A DNA stretch of 10,623 bases, from NCBI GenBank assembly GCA_028868455.1, contig JAGWUK010000056.1, positions 1 to 10,623 on the forward strand, written 5' to 3'. Each line of letters starts with the position of its first letter. The first letter of the stretch is position 1. A model generated the notes under the pieces. That model was not told where the DNA came from and did not search any database. It saw nothing but the letters and a program-made list of their open reading frames with translations. Made by a program: the position numbers and the translations under genes. Source of the stretch: Burkholderiales bacterium (lineage in GTDB: Bacteria > Pseudomonadota > Gammaproteobacteria > Burkholderiales > Burkholderiaceae_D). This document shows, one piece after another, positions 7,453 to 10,623 of this stretch.

Positions 7453-8313
7453 TTAAAGGGAATTCAGTGGAATTTTCAGATAACGAATGCCGTTCGTTTC
7501 TGCATCGGGGAAATCTCCTGCACGAATATTGATTTGTATTGCAGGTAATAGTAGCACTGGCATTTCCAGTCCGGCGTCGCGTTTCTGGCGCATGCTAACA
7601 AACGCCTCTTCGTCGACACCTTCGTGAACATGAATATTTTCCGCCCTTTGCGTCGCGACATCTGTAACCAGACAGGCTTCGCGCCCGGCAGGTGGGTAAT
7701 CGTGACACAGATACAAAAGGGTTTCTGGTGGTAAAGACAGCAAACGCTGAATAGACTGATACAGATGATGTGCATTACCGCCGGGGAAATCGCAACGTGC
7801 GGTTCCGACATCGGGCATGAACAAGGTATCGCCAATAAAGACGACATCGCCGATTTGGTAGGCAACATCGGCAGGCGTATGCCCGGGGACGGATAAAGCG
7901 CTTGCTTCGAGTTTGCCGATGCGGAAAATCTGCTTATCCTCAAACAGCATGTCAAACTGCGAGCCGTCTGTCGAAAATTCCGGTTCAAGATGAAATATGG
8001 TTTTGAATACGGTCTGCACCTGGTTGATATGTGCGCCTATGCCGATTTTTCCGCCTGCTTGTTTACGTAAATATTGTGCCGATGAAAGGTGATCGGCATG
8101 TGCGTGCGTCTCCAGTATCCAATCCAGCGTCAATTTTTTTTCGCGAAGAAAAGCGAGTACCTTGTCTGCATTGTGTGATTTTGTCCGCCCTGATTTCGGA
8201 TCATAGTCCAGCACAGGATCAATCACCGCAGCATGACCACCTGCTTCATCATAAACAATATGAGTGCCGGTGCCGGTCACAGGGTCATAGAAACTTTCAA
8301 CCGATGGTCGCAT
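7453..8313 (-). CDS. MBL-fold hydrolase, probable persulfide dioxygenase (ETHE1/Blh-like)
   Basis: A 286-residue metallo-beta-lactamase-fold protein. The metal motif THAHADH is at 69-75 (H70, H72, D74, H75), with further ligands H145 in PGHTPAD, D162 in GDTLF and H204 in LCHDYPP. The block GTARCDFPGG (170-179) and the NGIRYLKIPLN end are typical of the ETHE1/Blh-like branch rather than of glyoxalase II or lactamases. ETHE1-type enzymes use one Fe(II) and O2 to oxidise glutathione persulfide to sulfite and glutathione. Unlike the larger Blh of Xylella and Agrobacterium there is no added N-terminal rhodanese/DUF442 domain. Neighbours agree: TauE/SafE exporter divergent, DUF2892 protein directly downstream (28 bp), ArsR regulator nearby. 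The ATG at 8313 has AGAGTG about 7 nt upstream. The fold is certain, the persulfide specificity likely. Confidence 0.87.
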   Translation of the reverse strand: MRPSVESFYDPVTGTGTHIVYDEAGGHAAVIDPVLDYDPKSGRTKSHNADKVLAFLREKKLTLDWILETHAHADHLSSAQYLRKQAGGKIGIGAHINQVQTVFKTIFHLEPEFSTDGSQFDMLFEDKQIFRIGKLEASALSVPGHTPADVAYQIGDVVFIGDTLFMPDVGTARCDFPGGNAHHLYQSIQRLLSLPPETLLYLCHDYPPAGREACLVTDVATQRAENIHVHEGVDEEAFVSMRQKRDAGLEMPVLLLPAIQINIRAGDFPDAETNGIRYLKIPLNSL

Positions 8314-8357
8314 AATTAATCACTCTGAAGAAGTTTGCGAAATATTTTGATTAATTA

Positions 8358-8386
8358 ATATTAGCGACTTTTTGAGCAAAGGTCGT
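8358..8386 (-). promoter_or_regulatory. Candidate promoter of the MBL-DUF2892-pfk unit
   Basis: On the minus strand ACGACC (8386-8381) lies exactly 17 nt before TAATAT (8363-8358). Both are partial sigma70 matches, but position and spacing fit a start near 8351 and a leader of about 38 nt before ATG 8313. The -35 overlaps the left arm of the inverted repeat at 8379-8401. Confidence 0.4.
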
Positions 8387-8401
8387 AAAAAAATCGACCT
8401 T
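8379..8401. promoter_or_regulatory. Inverted repeat, candidate operator between divergent sulfur genes
   Basis: AAGGTCG (8379-8385) and CGACCTT (8395-8401) are perfect inverted arms around a 9-nt A-rich spacer (8386-8394). The repeat sits midway between the divergent MBL and TauE/SafE genes, and each arm contains the candidate -35 of one of them. That layout suits a repressor closing both promoters. It differs from the palindrome beside the ArsR gene, so the binding protein is unknown. The A/T-rich stretch at 8341-8362, with the palindrome ATTAATTAAT at 8350-8359, lies next to it and could be part of the control region. Confidence 0.5.
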
Positions 8402-8422
8402 CCTTTGATGCAGGTTTACACT
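8394..8422 (+). promoter_or_regulatory. Candidate promoter of the TauE/SafE gene
   Basis: TCGACC (8394-8399), 17 nt, then TACACT (8417-8422), each a 4 of 6 match to sigma70 consensus. The -35 lies in the right arm of the inverted repeat, mirroring the minus-strand promoter. The expected start near 8429 leaves a leader of about 22 nt containing AGGTGA (8443-8448). Confidence 0.4.
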
Positions 8423-8451
8423 GAAGTCTGTTTTGTCTTTTTAGGTGAGCT

Positions 8452-9269
8452 ATGGTGCTGACAATGGCGGACGTGGCGGGCATCCTGACCGGCGCAGTGG
8501 TTGGGCTGATTATGGGGCTGACCGGCGCCGGCGGAGGTATCCTGGCCGTGCCGACGCTGGTTTACAGTCAGGGATGGAGCATGCGGCAGGCGATGCCAGT
8601 CGCTTTGCTGGCAGTCACCTGTAGCGCCTTGCTTGGCGCTATTGAAGGCTGGCGCAAGCATCTGGTACGCTATCGTGCCGCGTTTTTGATGGCAATCGCA
8701 GGTAGTTTTCCGACGATGTTGGGGGTTGGCGTGGCGCATCAACTGTCGCAGAAATGGTTGATGGCTGCGTTCGCTTTGATTCTGGTTTTTGTAGCATTGC
8801 GATTTTTTTGCCAAAGCAGACGAATGCGTCGAGTGATGGTGCACGGGCGACCATGGCACGTATCGATGCGCAAACCGGGCGTTTCGAGTGGACTCTGAAA
8901 ACAGGCTCGGTTATCGCGCTGATCGGCGCGTTCGCCGGTTTTTTGACGGGATTGCTCGGGGGTGGTGGCGGCTTTGTGATCGTGCCGATGTTACGCCGCT
9001 TTACTAACGTCACTATCCATGGCGCTGTAGCTACGTCCTTGTTGGTGATCTCGCTCGTCGGCACGGTGGGTGTTGGCTCCGCGCTCATGCACGGCGCGCA
9101 ATTACCTTTAGTTTTTTCCACTCTTTTTATTGCAACGACAGCAGTTGGCATGTTGATAGCGCGGCGGATCGCCGCACATTTACCGGCTTTGGTTGTGCAA
9201 AGAATTTTTGCTGCGGTCTTATTGATTGTTGCAATAAGTTTGCTGGTCAGAGCGTGGCAGTCGGTTTAA
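8452..9269 (+). pseudogene. TauE/SafE-family sulfite/sulfonate exporter, split by a frameshift
   Basis: Membrane transporter of the TauE/SafE family, here expected to export sulfite or a related sulfur anion. Two pieces overlap in different frames: one from ATG 8452 (SD AGGTGA just upstream) to TGA 8898, the other open through about 8800 to TAA 9269. The first holds GLTGAGGGILAVP (residues 22-34) and about four membrane segments. The second holds the family's repeated signature GLLGGGGGFVIVP and the remaining helices, after IDAQTGRFEW, the usual central linker. Joining them needs one extra base (or loss of two) between about 8803 and 8860. The T7 run at 8803-8809 is the most likely place, though FFCQSRR in the first frame also looks family-like, so the break could be slightly later. 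The joined product is about 272 residues, normal for the family. A real mutation, a homopolymer sequencing error or slippage cannot be told apart here. It converges on the ArsR gene, 15 bp apart. Confidence 0.82.
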
Positions 9270-9284
9270 GCAAGGCATCAATAA

Positions 9285-9656
9285 TCAAGCCTGACTGTCC
9301 CGACTTCCCAGAAGCGCGGCCTGTGCATCGAGCTGGCGCGCTACATTGTCGCAAACGAGGTCGCACAAAGCATAGATTGAAGAATCTGCAATCCGGTAGT
9401 AGACAGCCGTCCCGCGGCCTTCTCTGGAAACCAGGCCATGTTTTGCCAGCGTAGACAAATGGCGTGATACGTTGGCCTGAGAACAGGCGCAACGTTCGGC
9501 AAGTTCTCCAACATTGTGCTCTCGATCCCTCAGACAATTCAGAATGCGTAATCGGGTTGGTTCTGCCAATGCAGAAAAATAGTGCGCGACCTGAGTCAGC
9601 GCCTGATCAGACAAACCTTCCATATTGGTGCAGCGTTCCGGCGTAAAAACCATCAT
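9285..9656 (-). CDS. ArsR/SmtB-family repressor, possibly a BigR/SqrR-like persulfide sensor
   Basis: A 123-residue winged-helix repressor. The core FSALAEPTRLRILNCL (27-42) leads to the recognition helix SQANVSRHLSTLAKHGLV (59-76) and the wing EGRGTAVYYRI (79-89). Six cysteines are visible: C9, C41, C56, C58, C98 and C102. C41 in helix 2 and C98/C102 in the last helix resemble the pair in BigR and SqrR (about C42/C108) that forms a polysulfide bridge. It lacks the classical ArsR ELCVCDLC metal site in helix 3, but C56-A-C58 lies right before the recognition helix, so a metal or arsenic sensor is not excluded. Either of two adjacent ATGs (9656 or 9653) fits the AAGG upstream. It is divergent from the RND adaptor gene and separated from it by a palindrome. 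Context favours sulfide or persulfide sensing. Confidence 0.88.
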   Translation of the reverse strand: MMVFTPERCTNMEGLSDQALTQVAHYFSALAEPTRLRILNCLRDREHNVGELAERCACSQANVSRHLSTLAKHGLVSREGRGTAVYYRIADSSIYALCDLVCDNVARQLDAQAALLGSRDSQA

Positions 9657-9697
9657 GATACCTTGTGTACAGTGTTTAGGTATTTCGTTGTGTAACT

Positions 9698-9717
9698 ATT
9701 TGCGTATATGCGCAAAT
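9698..9717. promoter_or_regulatory. Palindromic operator, probably for the ArsR-type repressor
   Basis: ATTTGCG (9698-9704) and CGCAAAT (9711-9717) are perfect inverted arms, and 18 of the 20 bases of the whole site are symmetric. The site lies in the divergent gap between the ArsR-type gene and the RND adaptor gene, the usual place for autoregulation, and covers the adaptor's candidate -35 box and most of the spacer behind it. Confidence 0.65.
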
Positions 9718-9728
9718 AAGTATATGAT
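9700..9728 (+). promoter_or_regulatory. Candidate promoter of the RND adaptor gene
   Basis: TTGCGT (9700-9705), 17 nt, TATGAT (9723-9728, 5 of 6 to the -10 consensus). The start would be near 9735, about 36 nt before ATG 9771. The -35 lies inside the palindrome, so repressor binding would block polymerase. Confidence 0.55.
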
Positions 9729-9770
9729 GCATTCATAATTAACGCAATGTCTTCAATGAGGTGTTTGATC

Positions 9771-10623
9771 ATGTCGCAAAAAATACATGGGCTGATTCTG
9801 ACAATGGTGTTGGGCTGTTTCGCGGCGCAGGCAAACGCTGCTTCACTTGCTGTCGGCACAGTGCGCAGCAGCAATGAAGCTGCGATCTATCGTGCCGACG
9901 GCGTGGTTGAGGCAGTGCGGCAAACCGTGATCTCCGCTCAGGTTTCCGGCGCAGTGACAGAGTTGCCGGTACGCGCGGGCGATGCAATTAAGGCTGGTGC
10001 GACGCTTTTACGCATTGATGCCCGAGCCGCGAATCAGGAAGTGAAGGCAGGCAATGCACAAGCTGAGGCTGCACGAGCTGGGTTGGTTTTAGCCGCACGT
10101 GACTATGAGCGCCAGAAATTGCTGTTTGCTAAAAAATATATCAGTCAGGCGCAACTTGATCAGGCTGAATCGCAATTCAAGGCATCGACAGCACAAGCTA
10201 ATGCACAGATCGCGCAGGCTGGTGCCATCCAGACGCAGTCCGGGTTCTTTTTGTTGAAAGCACCCTATACCGGATTAATCTCCGAGGTAGCAGTGACGCT
10301 GGGTGACATGGCAATGCCTGGGCGTCCACTGATGACGGTTTACGACCCTTCCGCCATGCGGGTAACGGCAACTGTGCCGCAGGCGCGGATCGCTGGTTTG
10401 CAGAGCGGTCAGGCGGTCAGGATTGAATTCGCTGGCTTGCCAGAAGCGCAGCGCTGGGTAACCGCAAGCAAAGTGACCATTTTGCCGGTCGCCGATGCAG
10501 CAACGCATACCGTTCAGGTGCGCCTTGATTTGCCCGCATCTGTCACAGGACTGACTCCGGGCATGTTTGCCCGTGCGAGTTTGCCTGTCGGTACCGCAGG
10601 CACAGCGGAACCGAGTCGTTTAT
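9771..10623 (+). CDS. RND efflux periplasmic adaptor subunit (membrane fusion protein), 3' end cut
   Basis: Open for 284 codons to the right window edge, so the C terminus is missing. ATG 9771 is preceded by GAGGTG (9758-9763) at 7 nt. A signal peptide is clear: MSQKIHG, a hydrophobic stretch, then AQANA-ASL, a type I cleavage site near residue 23; the C16 in VLGC is a poor lipobox. The mature part follows the HlyD/AcrA order: a first lipoyl half (VSGAVTELPVRAGDAIKAG, about 58-76), an Ala/Gln-rich coiled-coil hairpin (about 84-155), a second lipoyl half (LLKAPYTGLISEVAVTLGD, about 161-179) and a beta-barrel domain (about 185-273). Such adaptors join an inner-membrane RND pump to an outer-membrane channel; the pump gene is expected just beyond the window. 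The substrate is unknown. Divergence from the ArsR gene suggests control by the same inducer. Confidence 0.88.
   Translation, partial: MSQKIHGLILTMVLGCFAAQANAASLAVGTVRSSNEAAIYRADGVVEAVRQTVISAQVSGAVTELPVRAGDAIKAGATLLRIDARAANQEVKAGNAQAEAARAGLVLAARDYERQKLLFAKKYISQAQLDQAESQFKASTAQANAQIAQAGAIQTQSGFFLLKAPYTGLISEVAVTLGDMAMPGRPLMTVYDPSAMRVTATVPQARIAGLQSGQAVRIEFAGLPEAQRWVTASKVTILPVADAATHTVQVRLDLPASVTGLTPGMFARASLPVGTAGTAEPSRL

Noticed and set aside
7476..7988. A 170-codon minus-strand open frame in a second frame
   Set aside because: It overlaps the MBL gene on the same strand in another frame; the MBL frame has all metal-binding motifs.
8314..8451. SqrR/BigR-type ATTC-N8-GAAT operator
   Set aside because: No such pair occurs here or in 9657-9770; the palindromes present have other sequences.
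8803..8809. Classical -1 programmed ribosomal frameshift site in the TauE/SafE gene
   Set aside because: The in-frame TTT TTT is preceded by A, so the X XXY YYZ heptamer rule is not met; transcriptional slippage or sequencing error fits better.
8639..9151. A 170-codon minus-strand open frame
   Set aside because: It is antisense to the TauE/SafE gene, whose two halves carry clear family motifs in the plus-strand frames.
9769..10508. Minus-strand open frames of 72 and 77 codons near the right end
   Set aside because: They are antisense to the RND adaptor, which has a signal peptide, lipoyl and coiled-coil pattern in the plus-strand frame.

Overview
The window reads as ordinary chromosomal DNA of a betaproteobacterium, possibly Nitrosomonadales-like (Gallionellaceae or relatives). 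The lineage call rests on a Gcr-type 'site-specific recombinase' family gene (typical of Betaproteobacteria/Neisseriales), the style of the GAF-PAS-GGDEF-EAL protein and a group III-like phosphofructokinase. Genus cannot be fixed from sequence alone. I see no insertion sequence, tRNA, rRNA or CRISPR array.

Layout, left to right. (1) Positions 1-594, minus strand: the N-terminal 198 codons of a Gcr-family protein, running off the left edge. (2) 595-879: divergent intergenic region with a long inverted repeat in the leader of the recombinase gene. (3) 880-2193, plus: a CNNM/CBS/CorC-type membrane protein. (4) 2418-6035, plus: a 1205-residue membrane-anchored sensor with two GAF domains, a PAS domain and intact GGDEF and EAL domains, preceded by a possible 5-codon leader ORF that overlaps its start. 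(5) 8313 to 6074, minus: three closely spaced genes, an ETHE1/Blh-like metallo-beta-lactamase hydrolase (probable persulfide dioxygenase), a small DUF2892 membrane protein and an ATP-type phosphofructokinase. (6) 8452-9269, plus, divergent from (5): a TauE/SafE sulfite-exporter-like gene split by one frameshift. (7) 9656 to 9285, minus: an ArsR-family repressor rich in cysteine. (8) 9771 to the right edge, plus: the periplasmic adaptor of an RND-type efflux pump, cut by the window end.

Blocks 5 to 8 resemble the known BigR/Blh sulfide-detoxification loci (ArsR-type persulfide sensor, Blh, small membrane protein, TauE/SafE exporter). The plausible logic is that persulfide from sulfide or thiol stress is oxidised by the MBL enzyme to sulfite, which the TauE/SafE protein would export, with the ArsR protein as the sensor. 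Two departures from that scheme stand out: a glycolytic phosphofructokinase apparently in the same transcription unit, and an RND efflux system divergent from the repressor behind a palindrome that overlaps its promoter. Two palindromic regulatory regions (8379-8401 and 9698-9717) coincide with promoter elements but do not share a sequence, so one regulator for both is unproven.
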